A DNA stretch of 64,000 nt from assembly GCA_964017185.1 (NCBI GenBank), contig OZ024875.1, forward strand, positions 24,995,456 through 25,059,455, in the 5' to 3' direction. Within the stretch, counting starts at the first letter, position 1. Each line of letters starts with the position of its first letter. The notes beneath the pieces were generated by a model. It saw nothing but the letters and a program-made list of their open reading frames with translations, was not told the DNA's origin and did no database searches. A program made the position numbers and the translations under genes. Of the stretch, positions 35,101 through 45,120 are shown piece by piece. The stretch comes from Rugalucina vietnamica. Its lineage: Eukaryota; Mollusca; Bivalvia; Lucinida; Lucinidae.

Positions 35101-35727
35101 CCGAAACCACAAGTCCCAGAGCTTTCGTATTTTGTGTGTAGCAATGCCTAGTATTCTGGTGCCAACCCTGCTCCTTGGGTCCATACAGGCCCCGCCTCGT
35201 GGGTGTCATCATCTAAGATAGTCTTATAATGGGAAATACATGTAAAAATCTTCTCTGAAACCACAAGAGCCAAAGCTTCTGTATTTGGCGTGCAGCATTG
35301 TTATGTAGAGCTTTACAAAAATCCTGCGAATCATGCCCCTTGAGTCAAATATGGCACCACCCTGGGTTATATGATGATTTGTTCAAGTGAACCAAAATGG
35401 TGGGCAAAAGATAAACAATTCAGAGCTATTCTGTTGATGTAAGTAGGGTTTCCAGGTCACATGACCAAGATTACCGCCTTGCCCATATATGGTAAAAAAC
35501 CCAACCGCTATGTCCAGTGACTGTACTTGTTGACTCTCAGGTGAGCGATCGTTGTCCCTGGGCTACTTTTTACTACATTGTTCTAAATTGTACATGTCTT
35601 TAAATCTTTAAATAACTGGACTGGGTCCTCCTCCACATATCCCCCAAACCCCTGGTAAGGCCCAATCTTAAACCAAACAATAAAAATTATCAACGCAGTA
35701 AACAAAATTTGTGTTTTATCGCCCTAG
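32135..35727. other. Intron: small hairpins, low complexity, a dispersed TIR-family copy
   Basis: No exon seen between 32135 and 35727. Palindromic MITE-like units lie at 33012-33110 (TGTTCCCCCCCTAGACCCAG and its inverse) and 33769-33824 (GGTATACCCC and ACTGGGG arms). T/A-rich and (GTT)n sequence covers 34262-34349, and a poly(A) block lies at about 33658-33675. Confidence 0.6.
34713..35580. mobile_element. Dispersed TIR repeat, copy 2
   Basis: Starts with GGCTCACAAGGTGAGCTTAT and ends with GACTCTCAGGTGAGCGATCG and GGGCTACTT. Internal CTTCTTCTCTGAAACCACAA units repeat at about 34919, 35093 and 35252. The internal unit differs from that in copy 1 but the ends are the same. Confidence 0.7.
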
Positions 35728-35819
35728 GTTCTCCTCACACACAGAAATAATGAGACCATCAACAAACTGGAATTCTCCTGGAAAGCTCCTGACAGAAACA
35801 AAGGGGATGTCATATTCAA
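35728..35819 (+). CDS. FRRS1: FRRS1-like exon: Reeler domain, part 2
   Basis: Acceptor TATCGCCCTAG ends at 35727; donor AA|GTTAGT begins at 35820. Enters in phase 0 and leaves two bases. It encodes VLLTHRNN and then KLEFSWKAP, where W-x-A-P is a strong Reeler signature, followed by KGDVIFK. 30 codons. Short exons of this size are usual for Reeler domains. Confidence 0.85.
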
Positions 35820-36882
35820 GTTAGTTGCCTTTCAATGCTTTTTTATCATATATACACACATGGAAATAAGTTTGGGAACACCTGTAATAATGTGACCACC
35901 AACTTTAGACTGTGAATATCTTTCTTTGTAAAAAATATGAATTTTTTTTTGATAAGTTGTCAAACTCTATAGTATCCAAAGTTACTTTTATATGAAAATG
36001 GTTAGCATCAAACAAAAACTGCGGCGGAGAACGGCCATCTTTTATTCAGAAAAATTTTGCCAAATTTAAGAAACGCGCTGCTAGTCTTTGCGATAACGTC
36101 ATAATTTGAACTCACATTGTTGTAGGGCTTTGTGAGCATAAAGCTGAGACATTTCTTGTTGAACTTGGATCATAAATTCTTTATTTTCTGACCGACTGTT
36201 GGCGGTAGGTCCATACTTTGCCGGGGGTAGGTTTCATGATCACGTTTTGTTATTTGGGTATACATTTTGCAGATTGTAAATGTTAGGCCAGATATTCGAT
36301 AAAACCCTTTAGGAATCTAAACATGCACGTTCTGGTTATAGTGTCCTAGCGGAATTATTCTTTTACGGCTTTATTTGCAAAATTTCAAAGAAATCTGCTT
36401 TCCATAGAAATCAATGCAAACTGTAGATTTTGTATGATTAGTTGGTTTTGAGATTAAGCATGGAGTTTTAGGTCCGAAGTCGTTTATTCATTCAGAACGA
36501 TCAGATTCAACATTTCATTCCTGTTTTGCTTTCAAAAATTGAGTTTTGCGGAGTGCAGAAGCAAAAAGGCAAACTTGTTTTCAGAAAAAGTGGAGTTTTT
36601 CACATATGGCATATTGTATCCTCCGTAGCACAAAGACAAAATGTTGTGAATTTCTATAAATTGGTCTGTAACTAGGCCAAAGTAAGAAATATATGTGATA
36701 AAAATTTCAGTATCGCCAGAAGAAAGGAAAATGGATTTTTTCAAACTTTCCCCAAGGGCTTAAAGTGTTCCCTAACTTATTCCTATGTGTAGATTTATTT
36801 GTCCCATAACCAATGATCCACAATCCTGACGTATTATATAGTAAGTACTTTAAAAGTACTTTAACCATGCCGCGTGAGTATT
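35820..36882. other. Intron, nothing recognised
   Basis: No exon or clear repeat found upstream of the MITE at 36888. Confidence 0.5.
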
Positions 36883-36887
36883 TGATA

Positions 36888-37344
36888 GGGGTGAAAGCAC
36901 CATTTAAAATCCCATAGATCTCAATACAAACATTTTGGCTAAAACAGTACATTTCCTGTAATTTGCTGAAACTTTTACCTACTTACTTGTTTGCATTAGG
37001 GTGTCATACATAAGTTAAGAAGAAAAAAAGCATACCTCATGTTGCATTTTAGAGCATCAGGGAGTATCGATGAGGTGCGCCATCAAAGGAGGAGATATTT
37101 GACCAAAGCGACCTGAAAAATTGTTAAAATTAAAAATTGACTTGCAACCACACCTGGAATCAATAAATCACTGTAGCTAAATAATTCCATTACTTTGAGC
37201 TTTATATTTAAATAATTGAAAATAATTATCAATATATCTATCAGCATTAGTCAATCAGAAAAGCTGAAATTTTAATACCATTTAAATTGTCCACCAAAAC
37301 TTTTGCGTACACAGAAAGTGATGACGTAATGGTGCTTTCACCCC
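36888..37344. mobile_element. 457-bp MITE with TGATA target duplication
   Basis: Left end GGGGTGAAAGCACCAT and right end ATGGTGCTTTCACCCC are perfect 16-base inverted repeats. TGATA flanks both sides (36883-36887 and 37345-37349). AT-rich interior without a gene. Confidence 0.8.
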
Positions 37345-37728
37345 TGATAGTCATAAACTTAGTGATGCGGGGCAATACGCAGTCAAAAATAAACAGGTGT
37401 GTTGACATTACCTATGATAGTTCCCATCATGAATATGTAAAGCGCGGTATCAAGCGGCATGGTCAAAGAATTTTACACATACAATCTTTGAAAATCTGGA
37501 AAATATGTAAAACGGGTATGTTACAGTCAAGATGAACAACCATTGTAGATTTTGAGTTCTATAATCAGATTCTGATAATTTTCAAGTTGATACAGAATGA
37601 AGTATACGGGTAATTAAGCAATTCTACATAGATTTGTGAGGCAAATGATTCATAGATATTTTTCACTTCGTTGTGAGTACTTGAAAGGAAAGTGTGCGTT
37701 TTTACATCTTACTTCTAATTAATCAAAG

Positions 37729-37828
37729 GTACATGGTAGTTGCTTACTTTGAAACATTTTGGATTGATCTGACAAGCGACGTTTTGAGAGCTCAGATTCC
37801 TCTGCTAAACCCTGTACCAGCTGAACAG
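37729..37828 (+). CDS. FRRS1: FRRS1-like exon: end of Reeler domain and linker
   Basis: Acceptor TTAATCAAAG ends at 37728; donor GAACAG|GTAAAT begins at 37829. Takes two bases from the previous exon and ends in phase 0. It encodes YMVVAYFETFWIDLTSDVL, the last Reeler strand (V-x-x-x-x-x-F-W), then a Pro-rich linker PLLNPVPAEQ leading to DOMON. Confidence 0.8.
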
Positions 37829-38077
37829 GTAAATCTAATCACATTTAATAAAAACTCTATAAGTAAATACAAGAAAGATTGTCTTAGATATGGAAATTAT
37901 TAAATATTAGAACATTAAGTGATTTTCTACAAGAGAAAATCTTCCTTCTACCAACTTAACTTCTGTCTAACTACCTACCCCTGCTTACAATGGTTATAAC
38001 TACATGCACATAGCCTTGCCAAACAATTTCAATACGCGTGTACACACAGAAGACCTCAGGCATCGTTCGTTTTTCAG

Positions 38078-38275
38078 GAAACATCCGATTTTGTAGACAT
38101 TGACTGGAAGGAATGCGGTCGGTCCAAAGGTTGCTTGTTACACCCGAAATCATGTGGCGGTAGTGACTGTAAGGTAGCTGTGTCGTTCGAAGCACGGGAC
38201 AATCAATTCGTCTTCGAAATGTCTGTTTCCAGCGCCGATTATATTGCCGTTGGCTTTTCGGACGATCCTGTGATG
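38078..38275 (+). CDS. FRRS1: FRRS1-like exon: start of DOMON domain
   Basis: Acceptor TCGTTTTTCAG ends at 38077; donor GTGATG|GTAAGT begins at 38276. 66 codons, phase 0 at both ends. It encodes KECGRSKGCLLHP with paired cysteines, a CGGSDC cluster, the strand QFVFEMSVSS and then DYIAVGFSDDPVM. Y-x-A-V-G-F-S-x-D-x-x-M is the DOMON signature, and the Met can be a haem ligand in cytochrome-type DOMONs. In FRRS1 this domain sits between Reeler and the b561 membrane helices and passes electrons. Confidence 0.9.
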
Positions 38276-38454
38276 GTAAGTTTTATTGCTTTAGGCATTA
38301 CGGTTTATCGGGACTTTCAATAAGCTGTTCAGTTCCAATATTTTACTGCTAGTGTCTAACCATTTTGTGCTATATAGCCACATCTATCTCCGACCTCTTT
38401 TGAGATCCCAAAGAAAGGTTTTATCGTGGCATAGCTCACATGAAGTTACATCCA

Positions 38455-39730
38455 ACAACAACAACAACAACAACAACAAAAAACTTTTGGAGATAAAATA
38501 TATTCATAAATAATTATATTCACAATGAAAGGCTTTGGGTTGAGTGACAGATGGAAAAACATAGCAGGAGATAGCTGATTATTTCTTACACAACACAACT
38601 TATCATTCCCATGGTTTGCACTAAATTTCATCATCCTATGTCAAGCAGTTCCTGAGAAATTTCCTTATTCATTGTACAGGAGTGACAGATGGAAAAACTA
38701 CAAAGTGGAAAAAATGGAAAAACAAATACTAGCCATCTGATTTTCTCTTACACAATACACTTGGACACTGTCTAGATGTATACAAAATTTGAAGAAGCTG
38801 GCATAAATAGGAGCTGAGAAATCTGTGACGGAAATTTCAATCAGAGAGAAAGAAAAATGAATAAATAAAGTGACTGATAAGCAGGAGATGGCTGATTCCT
38901 TCTTACACAATACAACTTACCATACCCAATGTTTGTACAAAATTTCATCATCCTATGTCAAGCAGTTCCTGAGAAATTTTTGACAAAAATTTCCATATTC
39001 AATATACAGGAGTGACAGATGGAAAAACTACAAAGTGGAAAAAGAATAGAAAAACAAATACTGGCCGTCTGATTTTCTCTTACACAATACACTTGGACAC
39101 TGTCCACATGTATACAAAATTTGAAGAAGCTGGCATAAATAGGAGCTGAGAAATCTGTGACAGAAATTTCAATCAGAGAGAAAGAAAAATGGATGAATAA
39201 ACAGACTGATAAGCAGGAGATGGCTGATTCTTTCTTACACAATATGACTTACCATACCCAATGTTTGTACCAAATTTCAACGTCCTATGTCAAGCAGTTC
39301 CTGAGAAATCTTTGACAGAAATTTCCATATTCATCATACAGGAGTGACAGATGGAAAAACTACAAAGTGGAAAAAGGATGGAAAAACAAATACTGGCCGT
39401 CTGATTTTCTCTTACACAATACACTTGGACACTGTCCACATGTATACAAAATTTGAAGAAGCTGGCATAAATAGGAGCTGAGAAATCTGTGACAGAAATT
39501 TCAATCAGAGAGAAAGAAAAATGGATAAATAAAGGGACTGATAAGCAGGAGATGGCTGATTCTTTCTTACACAATACAACTTACCATACCCAATGTTTGT
39601 ACCAAATTTTATCATCCTATGTCAAGTAGTTTCAGAGAAATCTTTGACAGAAAAAAAGTTTACACACACACACGCACGCACACAAACATCTTCACAGAAA
39701 AGACAAAAACTATATACCCCCTATATACTT
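38455..39730. repeat. 332-bp tandem repeat, about 3.5 copies
   Basis: Preceded by (CAA)n at 38455-38480. GGAGTGACAGATGGAAAAAC starts units at about 38679, 39011 and 39343, a period of 332 bases; partial units lie on both sides. The array ends at a (CA)n run and a palindrome TATACCCCCTATATAC / GGGGGTATA near 39715-39750. Repeated antisense frames here are by-products. Confidence 0.8.
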
Positions 39731-39750
39731 CGTATATGCCGGGGGTATAA

Positions 39751-41500
39751 TAAAAGATAGCAACGTGTATGATCAGCAAGATGAGCAAAATGGTCATCCA
39801 GCATCAACTGAAACCAAAGATGACATACACAATAGAGAAATAACAACGTAATAATAACTTACAACATACGTACCAGCTTTGGAATGGTTATTAAAGAAAT
39901 AAATGGTGAACTCAGATCCATATTCCCGTCCTGTGCGTAGATTAAAAGTGTTAAATAACGAATCCTCTACAATTCATTCCGTGACTCACTGAATGCGTTG
40001 ATAAGTTAAAAAAACACTAGAGTATGCGGAAACGGGCGGCTTACCTTTGCGGTAATACTCGTAAACTGAATATATGAGCGGGGCATTTTCCATTAGCAGA
40101 CGGCACAATATACTCAGTACATAAAGAAACGCAAAACGTATTTTTTTTCGGCTATAACTTGTGCAATTTTTACGATAACCATTTTAAATTTTCAAGAATT
40201 TGCAAAGACTGAGCTGTCTCTTAGCCGCTGACTGAAATCCATAACTTTCCGAATCCGTAAACGTTATACTTTTCTGTATCAATCAAGAGTACCCATAAAC
40301 AAAATCACAAGAGTATGTGGGGATGAAACCTCTTTTTACTCCTTTAAACAATCTTCTTATGGTCACTTTGTTTTCTTAAAACGATATTCAACCATTTTCT
40401 AATTGCTTATAGTGAATCAGAATTGAATTTGTGAGTCACTCAGACTAACTTGGGCTGCTATAGTCAACAACATGAATAAGTGACCAAGATGCCCAAAACA
40501 GTGGCCACTCTGGCACACTTAAGAAATTTGTTTCATAAGTAAAATTTCGGACTTAGCTGCACCTAAATTGTGTCAAACCCTCAACCAAAAGAATAATACT
40601 GTCTAAAACGCAGTTGTATACTGTCCATAAAATGTAAGGCACCTTACATTTTGCCAGATATAAGCAAAACTTCAAGAACGTCCAAAAATTAAATTCGGGT
40701 AGCAGCAATTTGCAAATTGCGTTCTATTGACGCCGTGAACTGTAGTAAAGTTTTAGCCTTAACCTGGATTGTGTCACTAAGAGAAACCGTTCTTCAATTA
40801 ACCAGAAGTTCAGAGAAAACGACTTAAAGTTTTAACTGAGGATAAGCATAAAGAGGATCACATTTATGTAAACTAACGTTATTTTACCGAAAAAAAGGAC
40901 ATTCTTTTCCAAACCTTTGATCAAAATGTCGAATTCCAGAGCGCTTGATTTTTTGTAAAACGCATTAAAAAAAAAAATAAAAAAAATAAAAAAAAAAATA
41001 AAAAAAAAAAATAAAATAAATAATAATCCCAGAAAATTGTCCTGTTAATGATAGTCATTTTTTTTTTATTTTTTTTTTTCTAATTTCATCGTTTGAATAC
41101 TCTATTCCTTCCCAGAGATTGTAGAGCCCGGGTTATATCGGACCTGGTCAGAAAATGACACTTAGAATGGATCCTTGGGTAATTTGCAATGCTTCCGAAT
41201 ATTATATCGGTCGATGCTTATTTAATGTTCTAAAATTGACATACATGTACGTCATAAGCTATTTAAAGCGGCGATTCTAACAAACCATAGGTAGGCAGAC
41301 AATTTCATATTTTGGTGAATGTTCTCAAGCATTTTATTGATTAGTAAATTTATGGTTATAGGGAAAAGACCACGTGCATGCATGTACAGGGGTGAATGGA
41401 GTTTTAACAGTACAGAATGGCTGGAATCCATATCAGTACTACACACGAATATTTCGGGTAAGTCTTGAAATATATGGTGTACCAGCAGGGTCAAAAGTAT
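39751..41500. other. Intron with A-rich low complexity
   Basis: No exon recognised, although at least one DOMON exon (expected to follow 38275 in phase 0) must lie between 38276 and 44128. An A-rich block covers 40963-41025. Confidence 0.5.
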
Positions 41501-42375
41501 TTATTTATCGTCGGACGAATATTATAGTCTGATTTTTTTCAATGTGCAGGGCGGAGTCTGTCAATTTTTGATTGACAATGACAAAATTGACCATTACATT
41601 TAAAAATAGGTAGTTCTCACTTGGATTGTTACTTTGACCAACTTGTTATTGTTGAACCAATCAGTGTCAAAATTTAACCTCATGCACTTAAAATGATGGG
41701 TAAACACATACTGTCACAGAAAAATATTCTGTACTACATGACTGTATTTATGTATGGCCATATTGAAAATTCCCTTAGTAAATGCCTGGTAAACATTCTT
41801 GTTGTATGACTCTCTGTTTTTCCTTTCAAGTTTAAAACTTTAATATCAAATGATGTAGGCTTACTTTATATTACTAATAGGCGGCAGAAAAAAGTGCAAT
41901 AACTTCTTACTGGAAGTCACAGTACGGATCTGTAAAGTATTGTTCTGTTATACTACACATTTGTTGAATTTGACTGACCAGCTGACAGACCAGTCAAGTT
42001 AGCAGCAAATCTGTACAAATCTGTACCAACAGCAGCAGCAGCAGCAGCAAAAAAAAAATCAGCAGCATTAGCAGCAAAAAAAAAAAAAAAAAATATAGCT
42101 ATTAGCTCAATAGCAAAAAAGATGAATCCCACAAACACACATTTTCTATCTCTCCTATTACCCGAGTTACAGACAAAAGTTCCCTGTCAGCATTAAAAGA
42201 GGAAAATTTCGGTTGACAACGTTTTTTGTTTTTGAATGACTCTGAGCGCATTAGAAAACAATGATGACAATGATGAATGTCACAAACATGATTTTTCTAT
42301 GCCGCTTGTGACCCGAGTTCTGGACAAAAGTTCTCTGCCACTAGCATTAAAAGTGGATTTTTGTGGCCGATATTT

Positions 42376-42710
42376 TAGCTCGCTTATGCCCTCACAAGGT
42401 GAGCTTATAGGATCAGGCAACTTGAGCCGGCGTCCGTGCATCCGTTTGTGTGTTCATCCATTTACACTTTCAAATATGACCATGCCAAATACGATCAAAT
42501 TTTATCTGAAGCATCATTGAGGTGGGGGAATGATTGCAACAGATTGAAAAAAAAGTTTTCTAAACCACAAGGCACATAGCTTTCATATTTAGTGCAAATC
42601 AGTGTATAGTACTCCTCTTTTTAAATACTGTCAATTGTGCACACGGGGTCCATACAGACAAGGCTCCAGAGTATCATTGTCTATCTTGAAGCTTACACTC
42701 AGATGAGCAA
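42376..42710. mobile_element. Dispersed TIR repeat, copy 3 (short)
   Basis: Opens with TAGCTCGCTTATGCCCTCAC and AAGGTGAGCTTATAGGA and closes near CTCAGATGAGCAAATC. Only one internal unit remains. Confidence 0.6.
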
Positions 42711-43048
42711 ATCACTAAGGTTTGGTCTCTTGTTTTGGTCTAAGTCGGTCTATAAGCGCTATATAAGAAACGATGATGAATTTCATCACAAACAGACGTT
42801 TTATATCCCACATATTACCCAGTCTATGGACACTTTTGTCCTTAAGCTATATATATGTTATGGGTGGGATAGAAAGACCTTGTTTGCGGCATAAGTATTC
42901 GTTTCCTATAGGGCTCACAGCCAGACGAAACTGTAAAAAATCGGCAACATTTTCCATAATGTTGGTAATATGTGGTCTAGAAAAGTTCTGTTGGAGCATT
43001 CATCATCATTTTCTACACAGCGATCACAGCTAGACGAAAAGAAAAAAG

Positions 43049-43082
<34 letters not shown>

Positions 43083-43254
43083 GAAGAAGAAGAAGAAGAA
43101 GAAGAATGGTGACAGACATTTCCACTTACATGGAACTTTTTGGTGAACGTTGGTCGTAGGTGACGTACGTCGAAAAGATGTGATTGTGGGATTAATCGTC
43201 ATTTTCTTATGCGACATCACCTAGATTAAAGCCAAAACAATCTGCGACACAAAT

Positions 43255-43545
43255 GTTCGCTGCAGGCGAAATTGCTGCTTCCTTGACTGTTTTTCGCTGT
43301 AGCAAAAAAAGGTGCTAACTTGACCAATTTCGCTGCAGCAAAATTGCCGATAGCTTGACTGTAATTTGCTGCATCAAATTTAATTCTAACGCTGCAAGCA
43401 AAACTGCCGTTAACTTGACTGCTTTTGCTGTAGTAAAATTTCTGCTACATGTAACATGACCGATTTTGCTGCAGTAAAATTGCTGCTAACTTGAGACCGT
43501 TTTTGCTGCAGCAAATATGCTGCTAATTTGACTGAGCTGACCTTG
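43255..43545. repeat. Minisatellite with palindromic TTTGCTGCAGCAAA cores
   Basis: About seven diverged units of 40-50 bases each contain GCTGCAGCAAA-like palindromes followed by ATTGCTGCTAACTTGACTG. Units are recognisable near 43260, 43300, 43330, 43365, 43410, 43460 and 43505. Confidence 0.75.
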
Positions 43546-43924
43546 TAGGAAAAATAAGTAAAATCAGCTGGTTCTCCGAATCGCTTTATTGACCTTCTAC
43601 TGAGGTCATGTACCATCAGTAAAGCAAAGAGTTGTTGATAAAAATAGAGGCATTGGCTAACTTGATTGAAATATTTGAGTTTAGCTGTATGGTTATATTT
43701 TAGAAACAAAATGTGTATGTTTTTGTGTGTCTACCATACACATCAGCTATTTTGAAATCATTCAGGCGAAACACAGGTATAGCACAAAGACAACAAGCAT
43801 AGTCACCTTTACCTCAATTATACATTGTCAGCTCTAGGACCCTTTCTCAACAATGAAATCATCCAAGGCTGGGCTTAACTAAGCCCTGCCCTGCACATTG
43901 AAACAAAATCCAAGTATAATTATT

Positions 43925-44075
43925 GTGGGACGATATTTATTTTTCGTTCGACGATAATTAATATTCGTCCCACGATAATTAAATATTCGTCCGACGATAA
44001 TTATTAATATTCGTCCCACGATAATTATTTTTCGTCCCACGACAAATAATATTCATCCGACGATAATCATGTTTT
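43925..44075. repeat. Minisatellite of TTCGTCCCACGATAAT units
   Basis: Five or six units of 25-33 bases alternate TTCGTCCCACGATAATTA and TTCGTCCGACGATAATTA. A single inverted unit (TATCGTCGGACGAATATTA) lies at about 41505. Confidence 0.75.
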
Positions 44076-44128
44076 TGTTTTGTAAACACTAGAAAAGGGG
44101 TATACATTTGTTTTATACATTATTCCAG

Positions 44129-44169
44129 TACCAGGGACTGTGAAGCTGTCGTTGAACAGCGAGGAAAAC
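44129..44169 (+). CDS. Possible FRRS1-like mini-exon (DOMON)
   Basis: A 41-base candidate: acceptor TTATTCCAG ends at 44128 and a weak donor AAC|GTTTAA begins at 44170. In the frame that joins the next exon it reads PGTVKLSLNSEEN, which fits the DOMON strand before the variable loop. It needs one base from an upstream exon that I could not find, since the exon at 38078-38275 ends in phase 0. The implied 66-base intron is short. Confidence 0.3.
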
Positions 44170-44186
44170 GTTTAAACAGAAACTGA

Positions 44187-44223
44187 TTCTCAGTTGAGCG
44201 ATCGGTGCCCATTGGGTTACTTG
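44187..44223. repeat. TIR-family right end abutting a splice acceptor
   Basis: TCTCAGTTGAGCGATCGGTG followed by TGGGTTACTTGT is the right terminus of the 3187-4900 repeat family, cut off from the rest. It ends about 12 bases before the AG of the next exon. Confidence 0.6.
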
Positions 44224-44235
44224 TGTTGCTTTCAG

Positions 44236-44398
44236 AATGGGTTTAAAGACATGTCAATCAGACTAGCTGATGGTAAACTAGAATGCCGGTTTACCAGACC
44301 TCGATCGATGGATGTTTACACCGAGTTTTGGGACTATGAAATGTACGACCTCAACAAAGAATACTATATGTTATTGGCATGGGGGCCAGTTTATGAAA
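44236..44398 (+). CDS. FRRS1: FRRS1-like exon: C-terminal part of DOMON
   Basis: Acceptor GTTGCTTTCAG ends at 44235; donor GAAA|GTATGT begins at 44399. Leaves one base over. It encodes DGKLECRFTRPRS, matching the conserved DG-x-L-x-C-x-F-x-R of FRRS1 DOMON domains. Then comes YYMLLAWGPVYES, matching the Y-Y-L-L-x-A-x-G strand that ends the domain. The right end of the dispersed TIR repeat family (44187-44223) lies immediately upstream of the acceptor. Confidence 0.85.
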
Positions 44399-44581
44399 GT
44401 ATGTAGTACTGAATCTGAAAATATTACTGATATTGCACCAAAATAACAATACTTCACCAAAGGATAGTTACATCTACATACACTTCCAAGCAAAATTAAT
44501 ACAATTACAGATATACGTTATATATCTATACCGTCAGTTAGAAATCTTTATTCTAACCGAGATCGACATGAATTCGTGTTA

Positions 44582-44736
44582 CAGGGGCGGATCCAGGATT
44601 TCTAAAGGGGTTCAAATAAAGAAAAGGGGGGGGGGGGGTCGTTTGCCTAATTTCGCATAGCTTTCTTAAAATTCCCCATGAAAATGAAATAATTCTACTT
44701 CAGTGTGGGATTGGCAGCCCTCTAAATCCGCCACTG
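44582..44736. mobile_element. 155-bp MITE with TGTTA duplication
   Basis: The left end CAGGGGCGGATCCAGGATTT and the right end AAATCCGCCACTG are inverted. TGTTA is present at 44577-44581 and 44737-44741. CAGNGGCGGAT ends are common in hAT-type MITEs, although those usually have 8-bp duplications. The interior holds a run of 13 G at about 44626. Confidence 0.7.
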
Positions 44737-45120
44737 TGTTAACAGACAGACCAGATGGCACAACACAACTGTATCAAAATGTGTTCTTAGGGCATTGCTT
44801 GGCATTACTGTGAAGTCTAGCTATCAGGCTGTCAAGTCTTAGGTTTACACTTCATTAAAGTTTTAAATTGTGATTTGTTTGTAAGGATGCGTTGTAAAAT
44901 TGATAATGGTCCCGTTAATTTATAACTTCAGCGTTCAAAGGTGGTAGTTCTGATATCACCCGTTCAAATTACATCTACAGATAAAAAGCTATTTCACAAT
45001 AACCTAAGTATTCATGTTACCACAGCACTACAATGTACTACCACTTTAAAATAGGAATAGTCTACCAAGATCTTTTCAGGAAATTTGTAGTTCTTCCTGT
45101 GTACAGGACAGTACTTTTTA

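Larger units (their letters stand above)
41955..43570. repeat. Inverted pair of GCTGC-rich repeats with enclosed repeats
   Basis: AGTCAAGTTAGCAGCAAATC at about 41994 is the reverse complement of units in the minisatellite at 43255-43545. A (CAG)n run lies at 42029-42048. Three diverged copies of a GATGAAT...CACAAAC...TTACCC block occur at about 42120, 42270 and 42775. A TIR-family copy (42376) and (AAT)n(AAG)n (43048-43107) are enclosed. Confidence 0.5.

Noticed and set aside
38698-39574. Three near-identical antisense ORFs of 70-94 codons
   Set aside because: They are the same frame in successive 332-bp tandem units and have no domain or start context.
39715-39735. Resemblance of TATACTTCGTATA to half of a loxP site
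   Set aside because: It lies in an AT-rich palindrome closing a eukaryotic tandem array, there is no spacer and inverted partner arm of the right form, and no recombinase context.
42254-42300. Candidate missing DOMON exon encoding NNDDNDEC
   Set aside because: The same block recurs at about 42120 and 42775 as a dispersed repeat and the phase does not match the preceding exon.
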